DNA of 64,000 bases. Source: CAZSSM01 sp964609385 (GTDB lineage: Bacteria > Planctomycetota > Planctomycetia > Isosphaerales > Isosphaeraceae). Numbering within the stretch: the first letter of the stretch is position 1; each line of letters starts with the position of its first letter. The notes under the pieces are model-generated. The model was not told where the DNA came from. It saw only the letters and a program-made list of their open reading frames with translations, and did no database searches. Below are positions 8,414-17,174 of the stretch, one piece after another. The position numbers were made by a program, and so were the translations under genes. The DNA lies in assembly GCA_964609385.1 (NCBI GenBank), contig CAZSSM010000006.1:1-64000 (forward strand). Reading direction: 5' to 3'.

Positions 8414-10906
8414 TCACCCCTTGGTGATCGTCTCGTCGAGGTTGAGCAGCAGTTGGGCGCCGAAGAACCAGGCGGCGCGATCGGGATCGACGTTGGTCGC
8501 ACTCTCGACCTGAGGGCCCGCCCCAACGAGGGAGTCGAGGGCCTGGGGATTCTCAACGAGCCGACGTCGCTCCTCGTCATGGACGCGGACCAGCAAGGCC
8601 AGTTCCTCGGGTCGCGGCTCACGTGCCAGGCAGAGCCGGAAGGCGAACCGGGACCGATCCTCCACGCGTTGGGAAGGGGCCTCGCGGACGATCCGATCGG
8701 CCAGTGACCAGGCCAAGTCAACATAAACCGGATCGTTAAGCAGCGTCAGGGCCTGCAATGGGGTATTGGTCACAGGGCGTTGGATCTGGCAAACCGAGCG
8801 ATCGGGAGCGTCGAAGTTGACGAAGCTCGGATACGGGGCGCTCCGCCGCCAGACGACGTAGAGACCCCGACGATCGGCCTCGTGTCCGGGTGTGGTCCGA
8901 TAGGTGTTGTCGACCAAACCGATGACCCGCCAGACACCAGCTGGCTGGTACGGTCGGACCGGTGGACCGCCCTGGCGGAGGTTGATCCGATCGGCGATCG
9001 CCAAGGCATTGTCGCGGATCATCTCGGCCTCCAACCGTCTTCGAGGTCCCCGCGCGTACAAGGTGTTCTCCGGATCGCGGGCGATCGATGATCGCGACGT
9101 CCGACGCGAGTCTCGACGATAGGTCGAGGACAGGACCAGGCGTCGATGGATCCCTTTACGTGACCAGCCCTCGTCCATCAGCGTCGAGGCCAGCCAATCG
9201 AGCAGTCCGGGATGCGTTGGAGGAGCCCCCTGAGTTCCGAAATCCTCGGGCGTCTCGACCAGGCCCCGACCAAAGAGGGTCAGCCACCAGCGGTTGACCG
9301 TCACCCGCGCCAGCAGCGGGTTCTCCTTCGAGGCGAGCCAACGGGCCAGGCCGAGCCGATTGGGCGGCAGGTCCTCCGACCAGTCATGGAGCACGTCGGG
9401 GACGCCCGGCTCGACGTCGGAGCCTCGATCCTGGAAATCGCCTCGGATCATTATATAAGTGTATCGCGGCTCTTTGAGCTCACGCATCACCTGGCTTGTC
9501 GGCGCGGCTAATGCATCGGCCTTGCGCTCCAAGTCGGCGATCGTGGCCCGGACCTCGACAACAACCGAGTGCTTGGCCGCCTTGGCGTCGGGGTCTTCGC
9601 GTCGAATCTCCTCGAGGACGGTCCGCTCCAGCGCCCGGAAGACATCCAGGCGTTGCCGAGCGCGTTGCCAACGACGATCGCGCCCGGGATCGATCGGTAA
9701 CGTGATTTGGGGACCATCGAAGTCGATCGTCGATGTGTTGCCGGCGGTCCGGAATCGGGTCTCCTGGGGCGTGTTGTTGAAAAAGGCAAACAGTCGATAG
9801 TAATCTTGTTGTGAAAATGGGTCATATTTGTGATTATGGCATTGAGCACAGGCGAAGGTTGAGCCGAGGAAGGCGGTCGAGAGCGTGTCGATCCGGTCGA
9901 CGACGCCGAGGACACGGTTCTCCTCCTGATCAACACCCGCCTCGACGTTGACGGTGTTGCCTCGCAGGAAGCCGGTCGCGATCCGCTGTTCCAAGGTGGC
10001 GTCCGGCAACAGGTCGCCAGCAACTTGCTCGACGACGAACTGGTCCAAGGGCAGGTCCCGGTTGATGGCGTCGACGACCCAGTCGCGGTAGGGCCAGACC
10101 TCGCGGAACCCGTCGCGCTGAAAACCGTTGCTGTCGGCGTGGCGAGCCAGGTCAAGCCAGGGCCGTGCCCACCGCTCGCCGTAGCGGGGCGAGGCCAGGA
10201 GCCGGTCCACGGCCCGTTCGAAGGCGTCGGGGCGTTCGTCCTGGAGGAATCGGTCGACCTCGTCGAGTTTGGGCGGCAGGCCAGTCAGGTCGAGGGCCGT
10301 TCGTCGGAGGAGCCTAGCCCGATCGGTGTCGCGGTTCGGCTCCAAGCTTTCGTCTTCCAGCCGCGCCTGGACAAACTGGTCGACGGCGTTGCGGGTCCGT
10401 TCGACGTCGAGGACCTCGGGCAGTCGAGGGCGCTCGGGGGCTCGGTAGGCCCAGTGGTCGGCGCCGGGCTGGACGTCGGCGTCGGCTTCGCCAAAGGAGG
10501 CCCCCTCGGCAATCCAAGCGCGGAGTGTGGCCACCTGTTGCTCGGAGAGCCGGTCGCCGGTCGGCGGCATCTGATCGAAGGAGTCGGAACTGGTGATGCG
10601 GTAGATCAGCTCGCTGGCCTCGGGATCTCCCGGCACGATCGCCTCGACGCCCGAGTCGCCCGGCAGAAAGGCGTCCGCCCGGTTGGTCAACCGGAGCCCG
10701 CCTTGGCGTTTCGTCTCGCCATGGCATTTGTAGCAACGCGACTCCAGGATCGGTCGGACGTCGCCTTCGAAGTCGACCGGCCCATCACCGGCGACCTCCC
10801 ATGGCATCGCAGAAACGCTGCTCACGCCCAGCGCCAACGCGATCCAGAGCGTTGCGCCCGTGATGGCCATGTCCGGCCCGATCGCGGTTCGATTTACCCG
10901 AGCCAT
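8414..10906 (-). CDS. exported PSCyt1/DUF1549/DUF1553 haem-binding protein
   Basis: The 830-residue protein has an N-terminal hydrophobic signal region, then a planctomycete cytochrome-type domain with the haem-attachment motif CYKCH at 58-62 and the axial-ligand-like MPPTG, followed by a DUF1549 domain (PRYGERWARPWLDLARHADS) and a C-terminal DUF1553 domain (NRWWLTLFGRGLV, PVTNTPLQALTLLNDP). A second CxxCH (CAQCHNHKYDP) lies in the DUF1549 part. Its start ATG has GGAGAGGGG just upstream. It is the first gene of a two-gene unit with the DUF1501 protein. Role unknown; the family is thought to be periplasmic and redox-linked. Confidence 0.93.
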   Translation of the reverse strand: MARVNRTAIGPDMAITGATLWIALALGVSSVSAMPWEVAGDGPVDFEGDVRPILESRCYKCHGETKRQGGLRLTNRADAFLPGDSGVEAIVPGDPEASELIYRITSSDSFDQMPPTGDRLSEQQVATLRAWIAEGASFGEADADVQPGADHWAYRAPERPRLPEVLDVERTRNAVDQFVQARLEDESLEPNRDTDRARLLRRTALDLTGLPPKLDEVDRFLQDERPDAFERAVDRLLASPRYGERWARPWLDLARHADSNGFQRDGFREVWPYRDWVVDAINRDLPLDQFVVEQVAGDLLPDATLEQRIATGFLRGNTVNVEAGVDQEENRVLGVVDRIDTLSTAFLGSTFACAQCHNHKYDPFSQQDYYRLFAFFNNTPQETRFRTAGNTSTIDFDGPQITLPIDPGRDRRWQRARQRLDVFRALERTVLEEIRREDPDAKAAKHSVVVEVRATIADLERKADALAAPTSQVMRELKEPRYTYIMIRGDFQDRGSDVEPGVPDVLHDWSEDLPPNRLGLARWLASKENPLLARVTVNRWWLTLFGRGLVETPEDFGTQGAPPTHPGLLDWLASTLMDEGWSRKGIHRRLVLSSTYRRDSRRTSRSSIARDPENTLYARGPRRRLEAEMIRDNALAIADRINLRQGGPPVRPYQPAGVWRVIGLVDNTYRTTPGHEADRRGLYVVWRRSAPYPSFVNFDAPDRSVCQIQRPVTNTPLQALTLLNDPVYVDLAWSLADRIVREAPSQRVEDRSRFAFRLCLAREPRPEELALLVRVHDEERRRLVENPQALDSLVGAGPQVESATNVDPDRAAWFFGAQLLLNLDETITKG

Positions 10907-11456
10907 CGCCCCTCTCCGATCCCCCGCCGAATGTTCAACAACCCTTCAAGACAGGGTATCTCAAGCCCCCCTACCACGCAAACTGAGTCGACTGACCCTG
11001 TGATCTACCGGGCTCGTTGAGCGGAGCCGCGATGCGAAGATCGCGCGAAGGAGCGAGATGGCTCCCGATCGTCTAACCGTTCGGGGCCTCCTCGACTTTC
11101 TGTCCCCGACTATCCGGCCGTTTTTACTCGTCGATGCCGGGTTGTAGTCGTTACAACCCGAACCGAAACAGGACCTCGGCGCACACGGGACCATCTCTTC
11201 TAATAATATGAAGATCTGTCTATGTTTAGATCCGTGCGATTCCGGATTGTCAAAGAGCCCCCGCTCCTCGCGGTCGTGCGGACCCCTTCACGGCGGCGGT
11301 CCGCTCCGGCGACCCGTATCGCTTCGGGACGATGGGTTGGGGCAACACCTCGTCGAGGATGACGCACTGAGCCGGCCCCACGGATGATGGGCCGGAGACG
11401 CCAACCGGTTGGTTGTGCCGCCGATCGCCCGGCGATGCTCCGGGGCGCCGAGCCTC
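10907..11456. other. intergenic region with one perfect hairpin
   Basis: This 550-base gap separates two reverse-strand genes and should hold the promoter of the PSCyt1 gene. GGGTTGTA at 11139-11146 and its exact complement TACAACCC at 11152-11159 form an 8-bp stem with a 5-base loop. No T-run follows on either strand, so it reads better as an operator or a short structured element than a terminator. Open frames here show no family resemblance. Confidence 0.5.
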
Positions 11457-12311
11457 TCATTCCCTTTGAGGCCGCAACCGACCGGATAACGCAACCGACC
11501 CGGCCGTCCGGTTCGGAGAGAACATCCCGATGGTTCGAGGCCCCCACCCAAACCTGATCCTGATGGCTGGACCCGAGATCGGGAGACCACCCGTCGTCCC
11601 ACCGCGAAGGGCGATCAGGCCGGCCCGCCAGCGATAAGCGACACCCAGCGTCAGCCCGATCGACCCGATCAGGACGAGAATCGCCAGCGCGATCGGAACG
11701 ATCACCAGGATCAACGCGACGATCGCGGCCAGAACGATCAGGGTGATCGAGAGAAACGCGATGGCCTCGACGACCTCCCCGAGCGTCGGATCTTGACGCG
11801 ATTCCGCATCTTCGGCATCGGTCGGAAACGACGGTGTCCCCTCGGAGGGCGTCTCCTCAGTCCCGGTCGGTCGAGGGGGCTCAGACGAACGAACCGGAGG
11901 CGAATCCAGGTCAGTCTCATAGACCCAGGGCGGGCGTGACCCGATGACGATCTCGATGGGCGCTTCCTCGACGACCAACCCGACCAGCGAAGGAGCCTCC
12001 GAGACTCGGTCGCCTTGGGTTCGTCGCGGTTCGGCTCGGGATCGCGGTGGTGGCTGGGGTTCCGGTTGGACTGGTCTCTGGCGGTCCGCCTCAACGGCCT
12101 GATCGGCGTATTCCAACGCCTTGACGAAGGCCTCAAAGAAGCGGCAGTGCGGGTCCTCCTCCTCGCACTCTCGGTAGGCCGCTTTACCCAGGGCCAGCCA
12201 GCGCTTCAGGGTCGGGGCGTCGACACCCACGGCCGTGCAGGCCAGATCCATCGGCTGGCCGTCGCGGAGGGCTTGGCAGATACGTCTGGTAATCGCCCGA
12301 TTGGGAACCAC
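11457..12311 (-). CDS. helix-turn-helix protein with C-terminal membrane segments
   Basis: The 284-residue product begins with a helix-turn-helix of the kind found in phage terminase small subunits and related DNA-binding proteins (ITRRICQALRDGQPMDLACT, then GVDAPTLKRWLALGKAAY). A long Pro- and charge-rich linker (about 75-180) follows, then two or three closely spaced hydrophobic segments at about 182-232, and a Gly/Arg-rich tail. This suggests a DNA-binding domain tethered to the inner membrane, but I do not know a family with this order. The frame opens with GTG. No phage genes are nearby. Gene status is likely; function is inference. Confidence 0.65.
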   Translation of the reverse strand: MVPNRAITRRICQALRDGQPMDLACTAVGVDAPTLKRWLALGKAAYRECEEEDPHCRFFEAFVKALEYADQAVEADRQRPVQPEPQPPPRSRAEPRRTQGDRVSEAPSLVGLVVEEAPIEIVIGSRPPWVYETDLDSPPVRSSEPPRPTGTEETPSEGTPSFPTDAEDAESRQDPTLGEVVEAIAFLSITLIVLAAIVALILVIVPIALAILVLIGSIGLTLGVAYRWRAGLIALRGGTTGGLPISGPAIRIRFGWGPRTIGMFSPNRTAGSVALSGRLRPQRE

Positions 12312-13138
12312 GATGCCCGCCCCGGATGACCCGAACGATCGTTGTGATCCAACGGCGCCTCAACGCGCCATCACATTTGGAGAGACCCTTCTCAAGTAAG
12401 ATCAAGCGATTAGGACGAGACGTTCTTAAGATTTTCTCGGCTCGGCGGCCAAGACGAGCCGACTAGCCTTTTCTTCGGAAAGACCGGTGCAATCGGCCGC
12501 AGTTCGGCTGGGCGCCGTTCGGGGAGATGGAGACCATGACGCACAGCGGAGCAGACCGGGAGTGGTGTCCGTTGGATGGCCAAGTGAAGGTCATCACAGA
12601 AGACCCCCTCATCGAGGATGTCCCGAGGTCTGGCCTCAAAACGGGCCAGCATCCCATGACGACAATCGATCGCTCACTGTTGTGCTTCCGTTTCTGTCGC
12701 CTTAATTCGGCCACCGATCATTAGGATCGGATCCGGACCGATGCTCAGCTCTGCCGAGCGATCCGGATCCTTCCCGGACGCGCCAGCCACCAGGGGACCC
12801 ATCTCTCCGATTTCGATCACAAAGGACGTCTGATCGCCGATCTCTTCGACGGTCCTGGAGGCCCACCCAACGTCGACTCGATGCACGGCCACACCAACAA
12901 CGGCGTTGGTGGTCCCTATCGGGAGATGGAGCGATGATCGAGAAAATCTTGGGAGCCAAGGCTGGATGGGTGCGCGTTGAGATCGGCTACACCGAGGACG
13001 ATCTCCGCTCACTCATCTCCCGCGTTCATGTGCGGATCGAAGACGGAGCCAATTGTAAATAAGGGATTTATAATTTTGGAGGATACAATGACAGCTTGAG
13101 CTGACCGTGGTCGTGATGTTTCTGATCGTCGGCTCGGT
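12312..13138. other. 827-base region with only weak candidate ORFs
   Basis: No confident gene. On the reverse strand a frame of up to 112 codons ends at 12674, and its last 75 residues (from VVGVAVHRVDVGWASRTVEE) look protein-like, but no start with a ribosome binding site is visible. On the forward strand a 42-codon ORF at 12934-13062 starts MIEKILGAKAGW and has GGAG upstream, but overlaps the first. They cannot both be read as typical genes. An AT-rich stretch with TAAATAAGGGATTTATAAT lies near 13055-13080. Confidence 0.4.
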
Positions 13139-13555
13139 TCAGCCTTGGACCGTGACGGTGATCCTCCTTCGGTAGGGGTTGGCGCGATGCTCGTAGAGGA
13201 ACAGGCCCTGCCAGGTACCGAGGTCGAGGGTGCTGTTGGCGACCGGGATCGACAGCGAGTTGGCCGTGAGGACCGAGCGGATGTGGGCGGGCATATCGTC
13301 GGGCCCTTCGGCATCGTGGATGAACGACGGGTCGCCGTCGGGGACCAATCGGGCGAGGAATCGCTCCAGGTCGACCTGGACGTCGGGGTCGGCGTTCTCG
13401 CAGAACATCAGGCTAGCGCTGGTGTGATGCAGGAAGACGTGGCAGAGCCCCTCGGCAACCCCCGACTCGGCGATGATTACCCGGACCATCCCCGTGATCT
13501 CTTTGGTCCCACGCCCCTCGGTCGCGACGGTTAAGCTTCGAATGAACATAACCAT
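13139..13555 (-). CDS. YjbQ/UPF0047 family protein
   Basis: This 138-residue protein belongs to the YjbQ (UPF0047) family, small trimeric proteins; some members show thiamine-phosphate synthase activity, but the usual cell role is unclear. Marks are HHTSASLMFCENAD, the EGPDDMPAHIRSVL helix, and the C-terminal LGTWQGLFLYEHR with conserved Trp, Glu and His. The start is set at the ATG at 13555 (MVMFIRSLTV); ATG at 13549 is equally good, and the longer frame from 13600 adds residues outside the family. It is followed by riboflavin synthase upstream on the same strand with a 68-base gap. Confidence 0.92.
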   Translation of the reverse strand: MVMFIRSLTVATEGRGTKEITGMVRVIIAESGVAEGLCHVFLHHTSASLMFCENADPDVQVDLERFLARLVPDGDPSFIHDAEGPDDMPAHIRSVLTANSLSIPVANSTLDLGTWQGLFLYEHRANPYRRRITVTVQG

Positions 13556-13623
13556 TTTTCTCTGTGCTAAGTTTATTGGAAATTTAATTCTTAAACGCAA
13601 TTCCGTCTTTCAACTCATATCAG

Positions 13624-14253
13624 TTAGGGAAGGTCAGGGGTCGCGGTCATCGGGGTCTGTCCAATGGCTAAGAGCTTCTGGACGTGCTTGGCGAGCATGT
13701 CGGCCTCGATGTTGACCGGAGCGCCGGCCTCGAGTCGGCCGAGGGTGGTCACCTGAAGGGTATGCGGGATCAGCATAATTGAGAAAGCGTCAGTCTCAAC
13801 ATCGACCAGGGTCAGGCTGACCCCGTCGATGGCGATCGATCCTTTGGGGACCATCAGAGGGGTCCAGGCCGGGTCGATCTTGAAGTAGAGGAAGGCCCAC
13901 TCGTCGCGGGGCTCTCTGCGCTCCAGGTGGGAGACCGTGTCGACATGTCCCTGGACGAAATGGCCTCCGAGCCGGTCGCCCAAGGCCAGTGCACGTTCCA
14001 GGTTGACCACTGAGTCGACGGCGAGTCGACCCAGGTTGGTCCTCGCAAGGGTCTCGGGCCCGGCCTGGATCTGGAAGGTCTCGCCCTCGGTGGCCACGAC
14101 GGTCAGGCAGCATCCGTTGACCGCGACGCTCTCGCCCAGAGCCAAGGGGTCCTTCGAGTCGAGGCCCGGCCAACGGACCGTCAAGCGTCGACCCTCCGGC
14201 TCCTCGACGATCGCAACGACCGCGCCGAGGGCCTCGACCAACCCGGTGAACAT
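13624..14253 (-). CDS. ribE: riboflavin synthase, alpha subunit
   Basis: The 209-residue enzyme condenses two molecules of 6,7-dimethyl-8-ribityllumazine into riboflavin. It has the two tandem lumazine-binding domains typical of the family, with MFTGLVEALGAVV at the very start, VNGCCLTVV and GHFVQGHVDTVSHL in the first half and IDGVSLTLVDV in the second. The start is the ATG at 14253 because the family begins with MFTG; the frame runs 11 codons further upstream without homology. It is not next to other rib genes in this window. No FMN riboswitch was recognised upstream. It precedes the YjbQ gene on the same strand. Confidence 0.96.
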   Translation of the reverse strand: MFTGLVEALGAVVAIVEEPEGRRLTVRWPGLDSKDPLALGESVAVNGCCLTVVATEGETFQIQAGPETLARTNLGRLAVDSVVNLERALALGDRLGGHFVQGHVDTVSHLERREPRDEWAFLYFKIDPAWTPLMVPKGSIAIDGVSLTLVDVETDAFSIMLIPHTLQVTTLGRLEAGAPVNIEADMLAKHVQKLLAIGQTPMTATPDLP

Positions 14254-14575
14254 GGGACGACTCTCCGAACGGGGAGCAGGGGACACGTGGGCGGACGGGA
14301 GATGGCTCGAACGAGAACGAGCCTGTGACTCGCTCCCTATGGTAGTCTCCCGGTGACCGAGCTAGAATGCCCGTTGCGAGATCGGGGCGAGACCTTCCGA
14401 GGGAAGGGGTTCGCGGACCGATCTGGCTTAGAGATCGAAGAGTCCCGCTCGAGCGTCCCACACGGCTTCGTCTCCTTGTTTTCCAACCAACACAATCCGC
14501 CGCGAGCCCGGGTCGTTGGCCCTCGTCGTCGATGGGGCTCGTCGATCGCGCCAGATCGCGCGAGGAGGTACTCCG
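14254..14575. other. divergent intergenic region, ribE and aldo/keto reductase
   Basis: A 322-base gap between two outward-facing genes, so it should hold both promoters. The forward gene has a strong GAGGAGG at 14561-14567. I looked for an FMN riboswitch before ribE and saw no convincing aptamer. No other feature. Confidence 0.5.
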
Positions 14576-15496
14576 ATGTCGATCGCGTCGAACCGTCGCA
14601 CGTTCTTGACCGCCGCCACGGCCGCCGGCGCTGCGGTCGCCGCCAGCACCTTGGCCACGGGTCGGACCCGGCCCGAGCCCGGCTCGGTTCCCAAGGATCG
14701 GCTCCCTGAGAGCCCCGTTGCGGTCCGGAAGCTCGGTCAGACCGGCGTTGAGTTGACCCTGATCGGGATGGGCACCGGCTCGGTCGGCGTCGGCCAGGCC
14801 AGCAACCAGACCCGCCTGGGCGTCAAGGAATTCACCCGGGTCGTCCGACACGCCTTGGACTGCGGGATCGCCTTCTTCGACGTGGCCGACCAGTACGGCT
14901 CGCACACCTACCTCCGCGCCGCCCTCAAAGGGGTGCCCCGCGACAAGTATGTGATCCAGACCAAGACCCGCTCGACCAGCTACGCCAACTGCAAGAGCCA
15001 CATCGAGCGGTACCGGATGGAGTTGGGCGTCGACTACATCGACATCCAACTGCTGCACTGCATGCGGACCGGCGACTGGCAAAAGGATCACGCCGGCGCG
15101 ATGGAATATCTCAGCGAAGCCAAGGAGCAGGGCTTGATCCGGACCCACGGCACGAGCTGCCACGGCATGGATCCGCTCCGCGCTTCGGCTCAGGAACCTT
15201 GGGTCGAGGTCGATCTGGCCCGGATCAACCCTGAAGGCAAGTACATGGACGGCCGCCCCGCGCAGGTCGCCGAGCAACTCGAGATCATGCACCGCGCGGG
15301 CAAGGGCGTGTTGGGCATGAAGATCATGGGCCAGGGCGAGTTCACCACCCCGGCCCGTCGCGACGCCTCGCTCCGCTACGTGCTCGGCCTGGGCACCGTC
15401 GACGCCTTCACGATCGGCTTCGAGTCGACCGAACAAATCGACGATGTCATCGCCCGGACCGCTGACGCCATCGCCTTCCTCAGCGCCGACGTCTGA
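14576..15496 (+). CDS. Tat-exported aldo/keto reductase-like protein
   Basis: The 306-residue product has a twin-arginine signal (SNRRTFLTAATAAGAAVAAS) followed by an aldo/keto reductase TIM barrel (VAVRKLGQTGVELTLIGMGT; IAFFDVADQYGSH; VDYIDIQLLHCM). The catalytic Asp and Tyr (in DVADQYG) are present, as is the Lys of VIQTKTRS. Such exported members are common in planctomycetes and their substrate is unknown. The start at 14576 is favoured by GAGGAGG 8 bases upstream; the longer frame from 14516 lacks a signal at its N-terminus. It stands alone and faces away from ribE. Confidence 0.9.
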   Translation: MSIASNRRTFLTAATAAGAAVAASTLATGRTRPEPGSVPKDRLPESPVAVRKLGQTGVELTLIGMGTGSVGVGQASNQTRLGVKEFTRVVRHALDCGIAFFDVADQYGSHTYLRAALKGVPRDKYVIQTKTRSTSYANCKSHIERYRMELGVDYIDIQLLHCMRTGDWQKDHAGAMEYLSEAKEQGLIRTHGTSCHGMDPLRASAQEPWVEVDLARINPEGKYMDGRPAQVAEQLEIMHRAGKGVLGMKIMGQGEFTTPARRDASLRYVLGLGTVDAFTIGFESTEQIDDVIARTADAIAFLSADV

Positions 15497-15604
15497 GATC
15501 GATCCCCGGTCGTCGGCCTCGACAACGACTCCCGAGTTGTTTGAGGCCGCTCGACACTCTCTAGAGCGATTCGGAAGGACGGCTCGACGCCGGGTCGTTT
15601 GACC

Positions 15605-16150
15605 ATGACGAGCAGGCCTTCACGTGTCTCGTTGGCGATTCTGCTGGGGGTCGGTTGCCTCTGCGCCGGCCTCTATGGGATGGTCCACAATCAGGTCTCT
15701 TACACCGTCTCGCCCGAGTATTTCCACGCGTTCAAGTTCCGCCAATTCGGCGTGCCCCCGAGTCTGCAGAATCGCCTCGGCGCGGCTTGGGTCGGCTGGT
15801 GGGCATCATGGTGGATGGGCCTGATCCTCGGTATCCCGGTCCTCTGGATCGCTCGAGGCTCTCGGGACTCGAAGGGCTTTACGAGACGGAGCCTAATCGC
15901 CTATGCGATCGTGGCGTCGACGTCGGCAGGGATCGGGCTGACCATGCTGGTGATGGTCCAGTTCGTGGTCCGTGATCCCGACCTCGTCCGCACTTACGTA
16001 CCCGAAGACGTCCGACATCCCTTGGCGTTCTTTTGGGCCGGGACCATGCACAACGCCGGCTATCTCGGCGGGGTCCTCGGTATGATCGGAGCGGCAATCT
16101 TCCTCAGAACGGCCATTTGTCGCGATTCGACTGTTCTTTCCAAGGGTTAG
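15605..16150 (+). CDS. conserved membrane protein, HNQVSYTVSPEYF type
   Basis: The 181-residue product has four hydrophobic segments at about 10-28, 63-84, 98-122 and 140-166. The first is followed by HNQVSYTVSPEYFHAFKFRQF, a motif seen in a group of conserved but uncharacterised bacterial membrane proteins. An in-frame TTG lies two codons earlier (15599), but the ATG at 15605 is preferred. Function unknown. Confidence 0.75.
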   Translation: MTSRPSRVSLAILLGVGCLCAGLYGMVHNQVSYTVSPEYFHAFKFRQFGVPPSLQNRLGAAWVGWWASWWMGLILGIPVLWIARGSRDSKGFTRRSLIAYAIVASTSAGIGLTMLVMVQFVVRDPDLVRTYVPEDVRHPLAFFWAGTMHNAGYLGGVLGMIGAAIFLRTAICRDSTVLSKG

Positions 16151-16414
16151 TCGATCCCGTCGAACCTTACGTTCCAGGATCCCTACCCACTGCGTCGGTT
16201 TCTGGTATCGCCATCGTCGCGGTTTTCCGGCGGTTCTTCGATCCGGGGGGACACCAGGAATGCCCCCGATTGTTCAACGAACCACCAAAGATGGGTGACC
16301 GCCCGACGAATCTCTGATCGGCGAGACTTCCCGTGATGGACGTCCTCCTTGATGATTGAAGGAGGAGACACACGGACCGAAGAGCATTCGAACGTCCCGA
16401 AAGGGGACCCACCC

Positions 16415-16987
16415 ATGGCATGGTTTGACCGCTTGCGAAGCGCTTGGGGCAAGAGTTCGGGCGCGGGAGCTCCGGATCCAAGCACGGGTCCGGCGCCGGA
16501 CTCGACAGTCGCTCCGGAGGACATCACCATCGAGCAGGCCGAGGAGATCGGCCGCGAGGTTCGCCCGGAGGACTATGTCGGCGGCGACGCCGAAGCCAAC
16601 CAACGGATGGTCCGCGACGGCTTCTTGACGAAGGCCCGGCAACTGCTCGGCAAGATTCCTCTGGGGCAAGATACCGTGGCGATGTACTTCGTCATGATCG
16701 ACAAGCAGACCCCGACCTGGGTCAAGGGGACCGTGGGGGCGGCCTTGGCCTACTTCGTGATGCCGATCGACGCAGTGGCCGACGTGATCCCGTTCGTCGG
16801 CCTGGTCGACGATGCGGGTGTCCTCGCCGCGACGCTTTCGGCCGTCTCGGCTTTCGTCACCGACAAGCATCAGCAACAGGCTCAACGTTGGATCGCCGGG
16901 GAACCCGACCCCGAACTCGAAACCGACTCGGCCACCGGAACCCCGCGCGATGTCAGCCCCGATGCGGCCGGATCGCGAGCGCGCTGA
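16415..16987 (+). CDS. DUF1232 (YkvA-like) protein
   Basis: The 190-residue product has a DUF1232 domain at about 105-155 (KGTVGAALAYFVMPIDAVAD, then PFVGLVDDAGVLAATLSAV), a short hydrophobic helical hairpin with the characteristic PID and DD motifs. The N-terminal part is Ser/Pro-rich and the C-terminal tail is acidic and Pro-rich. Function of the family is not known. The ATG at 16415 is chosen (AAGGGG about 9 bases upstream); a TTG frame start at 16349 gives 22 extra residues without homology. Confidence 0.82.
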   Translation: MAWFDRLRSAWGKSSGAGAPDPSTGPAPDSTVAPEDITIEQAEEIGREVRPEDYVGGDAEANQRMVRDGFLTKARQLLGKIPLGQDTVAMYFVMIDKQTPTWVKGTVGAALAYFVMPIDAVADVIPFVGLVDDAGVLAATLSAVSAFVTDKHQQQAQRWIAGEPDPELETDSATGTPRDVSPDAAGSRAR

Positions 16988-17174
16988 TTCGTGCGGTTGA
17001 ACCGGGGTCGGGCTGGGGCGGATCGAACACACCTCGGATCCGGAGCGTCGAGGGATCGCGTGGACGGGACGCCCGATCGTACAATGGCCGATCACTTGGA
17101 CGCCCTGCCTCAATCAGCCCGCCCGTCGGCGACTGCCCTCCGGTCGCGATCCTCTCGACACACAAGGTCAGGCC

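Noticed and set aside
14254..14400. A possible FMN riboswitch before the riboflavin synthase gene
   Set aside because: Conserved aptamer segments could not be found by eye; not reported as a feature.
13796..15436. A 546-codon reverse-strand frame across riboflavin synthase and the aldo/keto reductase
   Set aside because: It is antisense to two well-supported genes, and its composition (repeated Ala, Gly, Asp and Arg strings) is that of a high-GC shadow frame.
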